From a virus, in IMG/VR virus record IMGVR_UViG_3300020407_000075, positions 1 through 48,760 of that record: a stretch of DNA of 48,760 nucleotides; one strand, 5' to 3'. Shown piece after piece: positions 33,762 through 42,051 of this stretch (position 1 is the stretch's first letter; each line of letters begins with the position of its first letter). A model generated the notes under the pieces. The model was not told where the DNA came from and searched no databases. It worked only from the letters and a program-made list of their open reading frames with translations. The translations under genes were made by a program, and so were the position numbers.

Positions 33762-33960
33762 AAAATTTAATATAGAAGATGACGAGAAGATAGTCGTGCA
33801 TTGCACAGACAATGGACAAGACGTTGAGGTAGAATACATATCACAGCATAATGGTATGATAAGAACAAGTCTACAAGGAATACCATTAAACTTTAAGCAT
33901 CATAGAGATAATATATACGTCGCTAATGCTCATGGTAGAGAATTTGTAATGAAATTGTAA
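33751..33960 (+). CDS. Small hypothetical protein
   Basis: The product is 69 residues with alternating strands (KIVVHCTDNGQDVEVEYI). The ATG overlaps the previous gene by 11 bp. Function unknown. Confidence 0.5.
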   Translation: MANRKFNIEDDEKIVVHCTDNGQDVEVEYISQHNGMIRTSLQGIPLNFKHHRDNIYVANAHGREFVMKL

Positions 33961-33961
33961 A

Positions 33962-34270
33962 ATGAAAGACCTCGACTTACACGGATTTAAAGTACATGAT
34001 GCCTGGAAAGAATTTTCCAAGCACGTGGCAGAATGTTTCTTTAGTAATATTAAACAAACTACTATAATTACTGGACAAGGTAAAATAGCAGAAGAAATAA
34101 TAGCATGGGTATACGCTAATCAATATTGTAAAACAGCAACACGTGAACAACACAACACTGGTTCAATTGTAGTACATATTAGAAAAAACAAAACCAACAC
34201 AAAACAATCTACTATAGAAAAACCCAAGGTAGATTTATCACCCTTACTAAAAAAATTCAACAGTTACTAA
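33962..34270 (+). CDS. Smr-domain protein
   Basis: The 102-residue product is nearly the whole Smr domain. LDLHGFKVHDAW is the LDLHG motif, ITGQGKIAEEI the TGxG loop, and GSIVVHIRK the last strand. Smr domains bind or nick structured nucleic acids or act on stalled-ribosome mRNA. It lies between small unknowns and a methyltransferase. Confidence 0.8.
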   Translation: MKDLDLHGFKVHDAWKEFSKHVAECFFSNIKQTTIITGQGKIAEEIIAWVYANQYCKTATREQHNTGSIVVHIRKNKTNTKQSTIEKPKVDLSPLLKKFNSY

Positions 34271-34272
34271 TT

Positions 34273-35010
34273 ATGAAAATAAACAAAAAAATCATTGCCG
34301 ATCTAGGTACTTTTCTCGATATGCGTTATGGTATTAGTATAGCAGATAATGAAGAAAAGTATCCAGAACTTTATAAAAGTTTCATTGGGATGCAATATTG
34401 GATAGATGAGGCATTGTTAGCTCGTTATTTTGGAGACACTAATGAATCAGCAGAAGCAAAGACATATTGGAAGCAACATCTTAAATTTGATACACGTAAG
34501 ACAGGACAGGAACTCTTAGACAAAATTAATGCTTTACAAGATCTAAGCCCTGACGTACCACTTAAAATATTAGATGTGGGATGCGGTGACAATGGATGGA
34601 AAAAACACCTCAGTGACAAAGTAACAGGCATTGACCCATTTAACAGTAATGCAGATATCAAACTAGGTATACAACAATTTGCACAAGAACATCCAGAAGC
34701 AGAATGGGATATATTATTAATACTAGGCAGTATTAACTTTGGCGATAAAGCAACTATTGAAGATCAGTTGACAATGGCAGCAAGTCTAGTTAAGCCAGGC
34801 GGTAAAATATTCCTAAGAGCTAACCCAGGTATTACACATGTTAACAAACACGCTCAATGGATTGACTTCTTTAATTGGTCTGAAGAGTATATTAAAGATG
34901 TTGCTAAACGACTTAACTTTACAATCAACGAATTAGGTTGGGATCACCCAAAAGGCGCACCCGACACACCAAATGGTAACCGACACTACAGTGAATGGAC
35001 TAAAAAGTAG
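34273..35010 (+). CDS. Class I SAM-dependent methyltransferase
   Basis: The 245-residue product has motif I ILDVGCGDNGWKKHL, a second acidic strand VTGIDPF, DILLILGSINFG and LVKPGGKIFLRA, all typical of the fold. The substrate is unknown. It is one of the SAM users that metK could supply. The start is two bases after the Smr stop. Confidence 0.75.
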   Translation: MKINKKIIADLGTFLDMRYGISIADNEEKYPELYKSFIGMQYWIDEALLARYFGDTNESAEAKTYWKQHLKFDTRKTGQELLDKINALQDLSPDVPLKILDVGCGDNGWKKHLSDKVTGIDPFNSNADIKLGIQQFAQEHPEAEWDILLILGSINFGDKATIEDQLTMAASLVKPGGKIFLRANPGITHVNKHAQWIDFFNWSEEYIKDVAKRLNFTINELGWDHPKGAPDTPNGNRHYSEWTKK

Positions 35011-35044
35011 GGTTTAACTAACAGTTAATAACTACCGTTATAAC

Positions 35045-35052
35045 GCTAAATA
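35045..35052 (+). promoter_or_regulatory. Late-promoter-like motif GCTAAATA
   Basis: GCTAAATACATAT lies 52 bp before the ATG at 35104. By T4 spacing the transcript would start near 35058, inside the left arm of the hairpin described next. Confidence 0.45.
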
Positions 35053-35106
35053 CATATAGTTTCCTGTACTTATTGATGGGAATCTAACAGAAAAGGAAAC
35101 TATATG
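35053..35106 (+). promoter_or_regulatory. 12-bp inverted repeat sequestering the ribosome site and start codon
   Basis: CATATAGTTTCC (35053-35064) is the exact reverse complement of GGAAACTATATG (35095-35106). The right arm holds most of the Shine-Dalgarno GGA and the ATG of the protease gene. The loop is 30 nt. Folded RNA would block initiation at 35104; if transcription starts near 35058, about 7 bp of the stem still form. Confidence 0.6.
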
Positions 35107-36399
35107 TCCAATAAAAAATTGAACAATGGTTTTTTTAAAGTAATAAAGAAGTTCTTTAAAAAACCATTTGTAAAAACTGTTACAATTCTAGTAATTGCAG
35201 TCACATTAAGCACAGTAATTAACTCGTATTATAGAAATATCCAAGAAAGCATTCATAAGGGTATCGTATCAATGTATGATGTTTACCCACAGGTAGCTGA
35301 AGGATTATATGAAATTAATGGGTGGATACTTAATGGCAAAGAATTTGATCAAGAACGTAAAGCGAAAAAAGTAATATTCGAAAACTTTTCTCGTGTTGTC
35401 ATTATGAGCGTTTTTGCTCCAGATAATCCAGAACTTAATGGAATGTCGGGCAGAGGAACAGGTTTTATAGTAGGTGTTGATGATGAATCTGCAACAATTG
35501 TTACAAACTATCATGTTATTGATGCATATCTGGACCAACCAGACATATTTAAAATAGCAGTACAAACAGCCTCAGAAATGTGGTCATATGACGCAGAGAT
35601 TATTGGTTATGACATTATAACTGATGTAGCCGTATTAAAAATCCAGAAAAAAGATAATGAAGAATGGGAACCTATAGAATGGGGCACAAATGAAAATTAT
35701 TCCTCAGGTACACCTATTGTCATTATAGGACATGGAATGAGTATGTCTTGGTCATCTACACAAGGTCATGTTGTATATAAAGATAGATATGGTATGCGTC
35801 CATATAATCTAGTGATGCAACTAGATGCAGTTGTTAACCAAGGTAATAGTGGTGGACCTGTATTTAATGATGATGGATTAGTTATTGGTATTGTACAGAG
35901 TATATACAGTCCAGGCAGAAAAATTCCTGGTTGGGATGGTGTAGGAATGGCAATAAGTGTAGATCAAGTAAAAAGAAGTGTTGACTATATTCTTAGCCCA
36001 CAATACGATGCTAAAGGTTATGTACCATATGTAGAATTTCCTTTTAGTCTTGGATCATTTAAACTTCCAGAAGTAAAAGACATAGAAAAAGAAGATAGGC
36101 GTTATGCTTATTTTGACTACCCACCAACAGGATCAACTGCCGCAGGAAACACTGAGGTAGAACGCGAAAAGACAGTTGGCGAATTAGCTGGTTTTGAACA
36201 AGGTGATATCTTATTAGAAATAAACGGTGAAACTATCTATAATAGTTTTAAGGTATTACGTATGACAATTACGGCTTTTCCAGGAGATCTTTGGACAGTT
36301 AAAGTAAGGCGTGGCGAAGAAGAAATAGAAATTGTAGTAGCTATGCGTGAAATCGACATAAAAACACTACAAGATATCATAAAAAAGCGAGGAATGTAG
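35104..36399 (+). CDS. Membrane-anchored HtrA/DegP-like serine protease with PDZ domain
   Basis: The 431-residue product has a basic N-terminus and one transmembrane helix (residues about 24-42). The trypsin-like triad is His137 (TNYHVID), Asp174 (ITDVAVLK) and Ser249 (GNSGGP). The C-terminal ~100 residues form a PDZ-like domain (GFEQGDILLEINGETI). Members degrade or process envelope proteins. Its start codon lies in the inverted repeat noted above, so translation may be conditional. A terminator follows. Confidence 0.85.
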   Translation: MSNKKLNNGFFKVIKKFFKKPFVKTVTILVIAVTLSTVINSYYRNIQESIHKGIVSMYDVYPQVAEGLYEINGWILNGKEFDQERKAKKVIFENFSRVVIMSVFAPDNPELNGMSGRGTGFIVGVDDESATIVTNYHVIDAYLDQPDIFKIAVQTASEMWSYDAEIIGYDIITDVAVLKIQKKDNEEWEPIEWGTNENYSSGTPIVIIGHGMSMSWSSTQGHVVYKDRYGMRPYNLVMQLDAVVNQGNSGGPVFNDDGLVIGIVQSIYSPGRKIPGWDGVGMAISVDQVKRSVDYILSPQYDAKGYVPYVEFPFSLGSFKLPEVKDIEKEDRRYAYFDYPPTGSTAAGNTEVEREKTVGELAGFEQGDILLEINGETIYNSFKVLRMTITAFPGDLWTVKVRRGEEEIEIVVAMREIDIKTLQDIIKKRGM

Positions 36400-36432
36400 C
36401 TCTAAAATTCACAATTTTACCAAAAAAACACT

Positions 36433-36459
36433 AAACCCTTGTAATACAAGGGTTTTTTT
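36433..36459 (+). terminator. Rho-independent terminator
   Basis: AAACCCTTG (36433-36441) pairs with CAAGGGTTT (36447-36455) across a short loop, with seven T from 36453. It ends the protease unit. Confidence 0.88.
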
Positions 36460-36472
36460 ATGGCATTAAAGG

Positions 36473-36501
36473 TTGACAAGTAAGACATCTTACTGTATAC
36501 T
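36473..36501 (+). promoter_or_regulatory. Sigma70-type promoter TTGACA-N17-TATACT
   Basis: Perfect -35, one mismatch in the -10 and 17-bp spacer, 35 bp before the ATG at 36537 and directly after a terminator. Confidence 0.8.
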
Positions 36502-36536
36502 ATAGTTATAAAGTTAGAAAAAGGAAGGTTTAGCAC

Positions 36537-36710
36537 ATGATTAGAATAACATTAGCAATTTTAAGTTTAATACTAGCAAGTGCAAGTATTGACGGGCCTA
36601 CAGGATATGAAAGTAATAACTGGTTAGGCTGTTTTTTATTTTTTACAACTGGCGTAGCATTGATTTTTTGGACAATATTGGACGGTACTTTTGTTAGAAT
36701 TAACAAATAG
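36537..36710 (+). CDS. Small membrane protein between two promoters
   Basis: The product is 57 residues. Two hydrophobic stretches (ITLAILSLILASAS and LGCFLFFTTGVALIFWTIL) suggest two membrane passes or a signal plus anchor. AAGGAAGG precedes the ATG, 35 bp after a promoter, and the next promoter begins one base after its stop. It is a self-contained early unit. Function unknown; a host-membrane target is plausible. Confidence 0.65.
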   Translation: MIRITLAILSLILASASIDGPTGYESNNWLGCFLFFTTGVALIFWTILDGTFVRINK

Positions 36711-36711
36711 G

Positions 36712-36740
36712 TTGACAAATACACCAAGATACCTTACTAT
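36712..36740 (+). promoter_or_regulatory. Sigma70-type promoter TTGACA-N17-TACTAT
   Basis: Perfect -35 and a two-mismatch -10, with 17-bp spacer. It starts one base after the small gene's stop and drives the MoxR/VWA pair. Confidence 0.65.
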
Positions 36741-36799
36741 AGTATATATAAGTTATGCCAAAGAAACAACAAATTTTACAACAAGAAGGAAGTGAGAAT

Positions 36800-37924
36800 A
36801 TGAATACTGCGATATCTGAATCACGAACAGTTAAAATAAGTGAAGCAACTACCCTTATTACACGAGCTTTTAAAAAGAAGCGTCCTGTGTTTTTATGGGG
36901 TCCTCCAGGAATTGGAAAATCAGAATTAATCAGACAAATTGGTGACTCAGGAGCACTTGGAAAAACTCATGTTATCGACATGCGTCTTGCTTTATTTGAA
37001 CCTACTGATTTAAGAGGTTACCCTGTACCAAATATGAAAACAGGAGTTATGCAATGGTTACCACCAGCAGACTTACCTGGTAAAGAGATGGCAAAGAAAT
37101 ACGATACAATAATTGTATTCCTTGATGAGATGAACTCAGCGGCACCTAGTGTACAAGCCGCAGGTTACCAGTTAATTCTTAACAGACGTATTGGACAATA
37201 TGAACTTCCAGATAACGTTGTTATGGTTGCCGCAGGTAATAGAGAGACAGATAAAGGTGTTACTTACAGAATGCCAAAACCACTTGAGAATAGATTTGTT
37301 CATTTTGAACTTAGAGTTGATTTTACAGATTGGTTAAATTGGGCTGTAATGCACGATATTAATCCTGATGTAGTTGGTTACTTGTCATTTGCAAAAGGTG
37401 ACTTATACAACTTTGATCCTCAATCAAGTTCAAGAGGATTTGCTACACCGAGGGCTTGGACATTTACTTCAGAAATGCTAGAAGGCGAAGATGACTTGTC
37501 AGATAGTTTACAAACTGATATGGTAGCAGGTTGTGTTGGTGAAGGTATTGCTGTCAAGTTTATGGCACATAGAAAAATTGCAGGTGAACTTCCTATTCCA
37601 GAAGATGTACTTGATGCTAAGGTTAAGAAAATTAAGAAAACTGAAGTATCGGCTATGTATGCATTGTCTACATCACTATGTTATGAACTACGTGATAGAT
37701 TTATTAACGGTGAGAAAGCAGGTGCTGATAGTAAGCAGATGGAAAAATACCATAAGAGTTTTTCAAACTTCATTAGTTTTATGATGGACAATATGGAAAC
37801 TGAAATGGTTGTTATGGCATCTAGAATTGCAATGCAACAATATAAGTTAGTACCTAAGCAGAAGAAAATAGAAAGGTTTGAAGAATACTTTTCTCGTTAT
37901 GGAAGATTGGTGTTGGACGCATAA
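36800..37924 (+). CDS. MoxR-family AAA+ ATPase
   Basis: The product is 374 residues. Walker A is GPPGIGKSE, Walker B IIVFLDEMNSA, with sensor AAGNRE and an arginine-finger region EN-R-F near residue 160. MoxR ATPases work with a VWA partner in chaperone-like or metal-insertion roles. The partner is the next gene, sharing one base. ATG 36800 follows AAGGAAGTGAG; an in-frame ATG at 36755 would sit about 8 bases from the predicted transcription start. Confidence 0.82.
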   Translation: MNTAISESRTVKISEATTLITRAFKKKRPVFLWGPPGIGKSELIRQIGDSGALGKTHVIDMRLALFEPTDLRGYPVPNMKTGVMQWLPPADLPGKEMAKKYDTIIVFLDEMNSAAPSVQAAGYQLILNRRIGQYELPDNVVMVAAGNRETDKGVTYRMPKPLENRFVHFELRVDFTDWLNWAVMHDINPDVVGYLSFAKGDLYNFDPQSSSRGFATPRAWTFTSEMLEGEDDLSDSLQTDMVAGCVGEGIAVKFMAHRKIAGELPIPEDVLDAKVKKIKKTEVSAMYALSTSLCYELRDRFINGEKAGADSKQMEKYHKSFSNFISFMMDNMETEMVVMASRIAMQQYKLVPKQKKIERFEEYFSRYGRLVLDA

Positions 37925-39108
37925 TGAATACTAATACTAAAACTGCTGAAGAAAGAATTACACAGTCCAGAGTTAGGTTGTTATTAACTAAACCTTTCTT
38001 TGGACAATTGGCTGTAAGATTAAAAGTTACAGATGCATCTGAAATGTTGCCGACAGCGGCAACAGATGGTCGCAGGTTTATGTTTAATAGAGATTTTGTT
38101 GATAGTCTTACAGATGAGATGTTAGACTTTTTAGTTGGACACGAAGTATTACATTGTGTATTTGACCATATGCAGGCACGTGGAGATCGTAATCCACAAC
38201 TTTATAATGCGGCGGCAGACTATAATATTAATATGACACTTGTAGAACAAAATATAGGTAAACCAATTACTGAAGATAAACTACACGGTGGTAAAATTTG
38301 TATGGACTGGAAATATCAAGGTTGGAACAGTTATGAGATTTATGATGATTTGTTAAAGAATCAAGAAGATGCTAAAGGAATGGATGTTCATTTAAACGAA
38401 ATGGAAGACGGAGAAGAAGGCGGAGCACCAGGCGAAGGCCAAGAATCAATGTCTGAAGAAGAAAAGAAAGCATTAGCAGACGAAATTAAACAGGCCACAA
38501 TACAAGCGGCACAGGCAGCAGGTGAAGGAGTTCCAGAAGCAGTTAAGAGAATGATTAGCGAACTAGTTGCACCTAAAATGGACTGGAGAGATATACTTAG
38601 AACTCAATTAGAAAGTTCACTTAAAAATGATTTTACTTTTATGCGTCCTAGTAAACGTTCAGGAGAAGTTCTTTTTCCTGGTATGAACAAAGACGAAGAA
38701 TTAAATATTGCTGTCGCACTTGATACCTCAGGTAGTATTAGCCAAACAATGTTACGTGACTTCCTTAGTGAAGTACAAGGCATTATGGACCAATACCAGA
38801 GTTACAAGGTACATATATTTCAATTTGATACTGATGTATATGGAGCAGAAGATTTTACTAGTGATGATGGTCGTACAATGGCTGAATACCAGATTAAAGG
38901 TGGTGGTGGAACTGAATTTGATGTGGTGTTTAATTATATGGAACAATATGGTATAGAGCCAGATCAACTTGTTATGTTTACTGACGGATATCCTTGGGGT
39001 AGTTGGGGTAACGAGAATTATTGTGATACACTTTTTGTAATACACGGAGATAAGAAAAGAAGAATTAAATCTCCATTCGGAGTTACAGTACATTATGAAG
39101 CCGCATAA
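37924..39108 (+). CDS. VWA-domain protein with HExxH-like N-terminus (DUF2201 type)
   Basis: The product is 394 residues. VGHEVLHCVFDH (HExxH) near residue 75 matches the putative metallopeptidase part of DUF2201 proteins. The C-terminal VWA domain carries the MIDAS string LDTSGSIS and a later FTDGY. A Gly/Glu-rich linker separates them. With the MoxR ATPase it forms the usual ATPase-VWA pair. The target is not known. Confidence 0.78.
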   Translation: MNTNTKTAEERITQSRVRLLLTKPFFGQLAVRLKVTDASEMLPTAATDGRRFMFNRDFVDSLTDEMLDFLVGHEVLHCVFDHMQARGDRNPQLYNAAADYNINMTLVEQNIGKPITEDKLHGGKICMDWKYQGWNSYEIYDDLLKNQEDAKGMDVHLNEMEDGEEGGAPGEGQESMSEEEKKALADEIKQATIQAAQAAGEGVPEAVKRMISELVAPKMDWRDILRTQLESSLKNDFTFMRPSKRSGEVLFPGMNKDEELNIAVALDTSGSISQTMLRDFLSEVQGIMDQYQSYKVHIFQFDTDVYGAEDFTSDDGRTMAEYQIKGGGGTEFDVVFNYMEQYGIEPDQLVMFTDGYPWGSWGNENYCDTLFVIHGDKKRRIKSPFGVTVHYEAA

Positions 39109-40255
39109 ACTTTTTATAACTATATTATTTACATTTATATGCGTATCAGCATTTGCAAATAATGTTAAAACTAACGATATTAATTTTCCAGGCAAGTTTT
39201 ACACAACAGAAATTAAGTCTTGTAAAGCAATATCTTCTGTAACCTTCAGTTCAGATAGCTCTATTAATTTTGTTGAAGGTTTAATTGGTTATGATTGGCA
39301 TGCTGATCACTCAGCAAACAGTAACTCAATGAATGTCTATCATCAAAAGATTACCGATCCAATTCAGATGTTCATGGCAGGAACACATAATGCAATTGGT
39401 AATAACAACCAAGCCAATATTCAAATTGCTAAAAACTTGTTAATAGATTTGGCTAAAACAGATACCTTGTATGACAGCATTGGTTTTTATGAAGTAAGAA
39501 AGAAGCCTTTGTGTTATGCGAATGGAGACCCAAAAGCACCTTGCTGGTATCATGAATATCAATTTGCAAGTGATGTGTTTGCAAATTATATGATTACTGC
39601 ATTGTGGTTAAAAGATGAATTAAACGAACAAGAGTTTAAAATTGTAGACAAGTACATTAAAAAGATGTACAAAAAGTTTCTTAAGCCAACAGAGCTTCAT
39701 AAAGAAGATGCTGGATTTTATGGAATGGCTAACGGTGGCATATCAATATTAGTCTACGCATCTTGGACAAACAATAAGAAACTTGCCGCAGAAGAAATAA
39801 ACCATCGATTCCAAGAAATAGACAGACTATTTTTCAAAGATGGCTATATTAACAATAACTCGTTTAGAGGATATAGGGGTCAATGGTATCACTCATATGG
39901 TGTAAATATTGCACTTGGTTATGTGTATATTGCTGATCTATGGGGTGCAGAGGTTCCAGAAAAAATTCTAAATAAATTAACTAAATCAGCAGAAATAGTA
40001 AACTTAGCAATCACTGATAGGAATAAGTTTAAAAGCAGAAAGTTCACTGGATGGAATCATGCTAAGATTACAAATCCAAATTCTGCCATAAACCATACAC
40101 ACCAATACGCATTTGCAATAGACACATTAATGAAAATGATTACTGGTGTGGAACTAGAACACGACTGGAAATATCTTCAAAAAAGAGAATACCAAATGAA
40201 AGAATCTTTCGGAATAGATGGATTGATTGGGTTTAACCCAAATTGCATTAAATGA
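39095..40255 (+). CDS. Secreted polysaccharide-lyase-like protein (alginate lyase type, putative)
   Basis: The product is 386 residues. A signal peptide (LFITILFTFICVSAFA) is followed by a mostly helical domain. FYGMANGGISIL, FRGYRGQWYHSYGVNIAL and NHTHQYAFAIDT resemble the helical-barrel alginate lyases with their conserved Asn/Tyr/His. It may degrade an acidic glycan around host or neighbour cells. The start overlaps the VWA gene by 14 bp. Homology is suggested, not proven. Confidence 0.45.
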   Translation: MKPHKLFITILFTFICVSAFANNVKTNDINFPGKFYTTEIKSCKAISSVTFSSDSSINFVEGLIGYDWHADHSANSNSMNVYHQKITDPIQMFMAGTHNAIGNNNQANIQIAKNLLIDLAKTDTLYDSIGFYEVRKKPLCYANGDPKAPCWYHEYQFASDVFANYMITALWLKDELNEQEFKIVDKYIKKMYKKFLKPTELHKEDAGFYGMANGGISILVYASWTNNKKLAAEEINHRFQEIDRLFFKDGYINNNSFRGYRGQWYHSYGVNIALGYVYIADLWGAEVPEKILNKLTKSAEIVNLAITDRNKFKSRKFTGWNHAKITNPNSAINHTHQYAFAIDTLMKMITGVELEHDWKYLQKREYQMKESFGIDGLIGFNPNCIK

Positions 40256-40271
40256 GTAAAACAATGATAAT

Positions 40272-40622
40272 ATGGAAGACGGAATTTTATACAACTTAGG
40301 GTTAACACCCAAAATACAAGAAGAAGAGAAAGTAGATTTTTCTAAATATCATCCAAGACAACGAACAAATATTAGGTTGTATGGATTGAAATGTAAGGAT
40401 TGGACGCCCTTAATGGTTATGGAATATAAGAAAAAATGGGCTCCAACAGGTACACCAGTAGTAGTATATGATAACTATGACGGAGCCCTAAATTGGTGCA
40501 GGAAACATTTATATCATCATACTTTTAATGCTACAAAGTGGGCTAATCCAGATGATAGCCATACAGTACATTTTGAGAATCCAGAAGACGCAATGCTATT
40601 TAAATTGTCGTTTTATGGTTGA
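40272..40622 (+). CDS. Hypothetical protein with terminal EDAMLFKL motif
   Basis: The product is 116 residues, rich in aromatic and basic residues. The end FENPEDAMLFKLSF matches the small-protein signature seen at 7037, 7275 and 33761. The next promoter starts within its last codons. Confidence 0.6.
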   Translation: MEDGILYNLGLTPKIQEEEKVDFSKYHPRQRTNIRLYGLKCKDWTPLMVMEYKKKWAPTGTPVVVYDNYDGALNWCRKHLYHHTFNATKWANPDDSHTVHFENPEDAMLFKLSFYG

Positions 40623-40647
40623 CACGAGCATTAATTCATTATATAAT
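40619..40647 (+). promoter_or_regulatory. Sigma70-type promoter TTGACA-N17-TATAAT
   Basis: Both hexamers are perfect with a 17-bp spacer. The -35 overlaps the TGA of the previous gene. The predicted start is within a few bases of the ATG at 40658, so the message may be almost leaderless or start translation at a later codon. Confidence 0.82.
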
Positions 40648-40657
40648 ATAACATACT

Positions 40658-40984
40658 ATGGGAATGGTTAAAGTGAAAAAAGAAAAGAATAAAATAAAAC
40701 TAGTTAACAATGGTGGAAGCCTGAGTGAAACAGACTTGCAATTAATTGCAGGTACAGAATTAGTTATGCAGATGATGAGAAATAGAATCGTTGTAGTAAC
40801 TAATAATAACGATATAGCCTGGAACGATTTGATGACAGATGTGAATGGATTATATCATATTAGACCATTAGATAAGTCTAAGCAAATTTATCAATTATGG
40901 TTTGAACTAAAAGGTGACGTTGAGCAATTCAATAAGAACCTTTATGTTAGCAAATTAAGTGATACTGCACACGAGTCAGTATAA
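40658..40984 (+). CDS. Hypothetical protein
   Basis: The product is 108 residues. It has a basic start (VKKEKNKIKL) and a region DLQLIAGTELVMQMMRNRIVVV. Start candidates are ATG 40658, ATG 40664 and GTG 40673; the promoter distance leaves this open. Function unknown. Confidence 0.55.
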   Translation: MGMVKVKKEKNKIKLVNNGGSLSETDLQLIAGTELVMQMMRNRIVVVTNNNDIAWNDLMTDVNGLYHIRPLDKSKQIYQLWFELKGDVEQFNKNLYVSKLSDTAHESV

Positions 40985-41002
40985 AACCAGCATAAAAACC
41001 GG

Positions 41003-41010
41003 TATAAATA
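41003..41010 (+). promoter_or_regulatory. T4 late promoter TATAAATA (first of a tandem pair)
   Basis: A perfect match to the T4 late -10 consensus in a 91-bp gap, 66 bp before the ATG at 41076. Confidence 0.7.
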
Positions 41011-41053
41011 AACATAGTAGTTAATTATGATAAATAACATAGTAGTTAACTAT
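41004..41053 (+). repeat. Tandem duplication of a late promoter region
   Basis: ATAAATAAACATAGTAGTTA (41004-41023) recurs at 41030 with one A lost; each copy extends to about 24 bp with one further change. Both copies contain the late motif and the GTAGTTAA that follows it. Confidence 0.8.
41029..41036 (+). promoter_or_regulatory. Late-promoter-like motif GATAAATA (second of a tandem pair)
   Basis: This is part of a direct repeat of the first copy, 26 bp downstream, 40 bp before the ATG at 41076. AGGAG lies between it and the ATG. Confidence 0.55.
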
Positions 41054-41075
41054 ATATCTACAAAAGGAGATAAAC

Positions 41076-41363
41076 ATGGCAGAAGAAGTAACAAAAACAG
41101 TTAAAGTAGAAGCACCTAAAGATGCAGGAGAAATGGTAGGATTATCAATTCAAGATATTGTTCTTTCAGCAAATATTATTGATCTTGCTACACAACGTGG
41201 CGCTTTTAAGGCGGCAGAAGCAGGCCAAGTAGGTGCATGTTTTGAGAAGTTAGTAGCTTTTATTAAGGCAAATTCACCAAAACCCGACCTAACAGAAGAT
41301 GAAAAGAAACAAGTTGAAGATAAAAAATCAGATGCTAAATCTTCTAAGTCAAAGGAGAAATAA
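41076..41363 (+). CDS. Small late hypothetical protein
   Basis: The product is 95 residues, helical with a charged Lys/Ser-rich tail. AAGGAG precedes the ATG. It is first behind the tandem late motifs. A virion or assembly role is suggested by late-type control only. Confidence 0.6.
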   Translation: MAEEVTKTVKVEAPKDAGEMVGLSIQDIVLSANIIDLATQRGAFKAAEAGQVGACFEKLVAFIKANSPKPDLTEDEKKQVEDKKSDAKSSKSKEK

Positions 41364-42008
41364 ATGACAAATATAAAACACGTTGGCAAACTGGTCAACA
41401 CTAGCAAAAAGGTAGTAGTGGTATTCAGAGAATTACCAGATGAACCAGATCAGTGCTTAGTAGTAGACACAGATGCACTTCCAGATTGGATGCATGATGA
41501 TATTATTAATGCAGTAGAAGCACCTGGTGCTCAGGCTAGTACTAACTTTTACGAATATGCTGAACGCACAGTACTTACTGATGGAACAAATATGTTACAA
41601 TCATTGCATAGTACAGGTAGACTAATGAAAACACCTACTGATAATGTTTCAATGACTCCTAACAATTCAATTGCTGTAGGACTAACTGAAATTAATAACA
41701 TTGTACGTGAAGAAGCTGGCGAAGGTGCCACAGTTGTTGCACCGCCAACAGACCAAGTTACCTTAGCAGGTAAAGACACATCAACAATTGTTGAAGATGT
41801 TACATCTACTAAAGAAGATGCAGTATCTGATACTGATTTGGCTAAACAATTTTTAGCACAGGCTAAAGGATATGAAACAGAAGCTAAGGCTTTAAAAGCT
41901 CAAGCATATGAGTTAGCTCCAGGATTAAAACCTGGTCCAAAAAAAGCAACGGCTAAAGCAGAACCTCAAGGTAAGACAGTTTCTAGCTTCACATCAGTTT
42001 CAAGTTAA
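41364..42008 (+). CDS. Hypothetical late protein
   Basis: The product is 214 residues. An N-terminal domain (VVVVFRELPDEPDQCLVVD) is followed by a linker and an Ala/Lys-rich helical tail. It starts directly after the previous stop with AAGGAG upstream. No family recognised. Confidence 0.65.
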   Translation: MTNIKHVGKLVNTSKKVVVVFRELPDEPDQCLVVDTDALPDWMHDDIINAVEAPGAQASTNFYEYAERTVLTDGTNMLQSLHSTGRLMKTPTDNVSMTPNNSIAVGLTEINNIVREEAGEGATVVAPPTDQVTLAGKDTSTIVEDVTSTKEDAVSDTDLAKQFLAQAKGYETEAKALKAQAYELAPGLKPGPKKATAKAEPQGKTVSSFTSVSS

Positions 42009-42019
42009 TTGTTATTTTA

Positions 42020-42027
42020 AATAAATA
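42020..42027 (+). promoter_or_regulatory. Late-promoter-like motif AATAAATA
   Basis: It lies in a 43-bp gap, 25 bp before the ATG at 42052, with AAGGAA between. Confidence 0.45.
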
Positions 42028-42051
42028 CAATAGCAATTAAAAGGAATCCAC

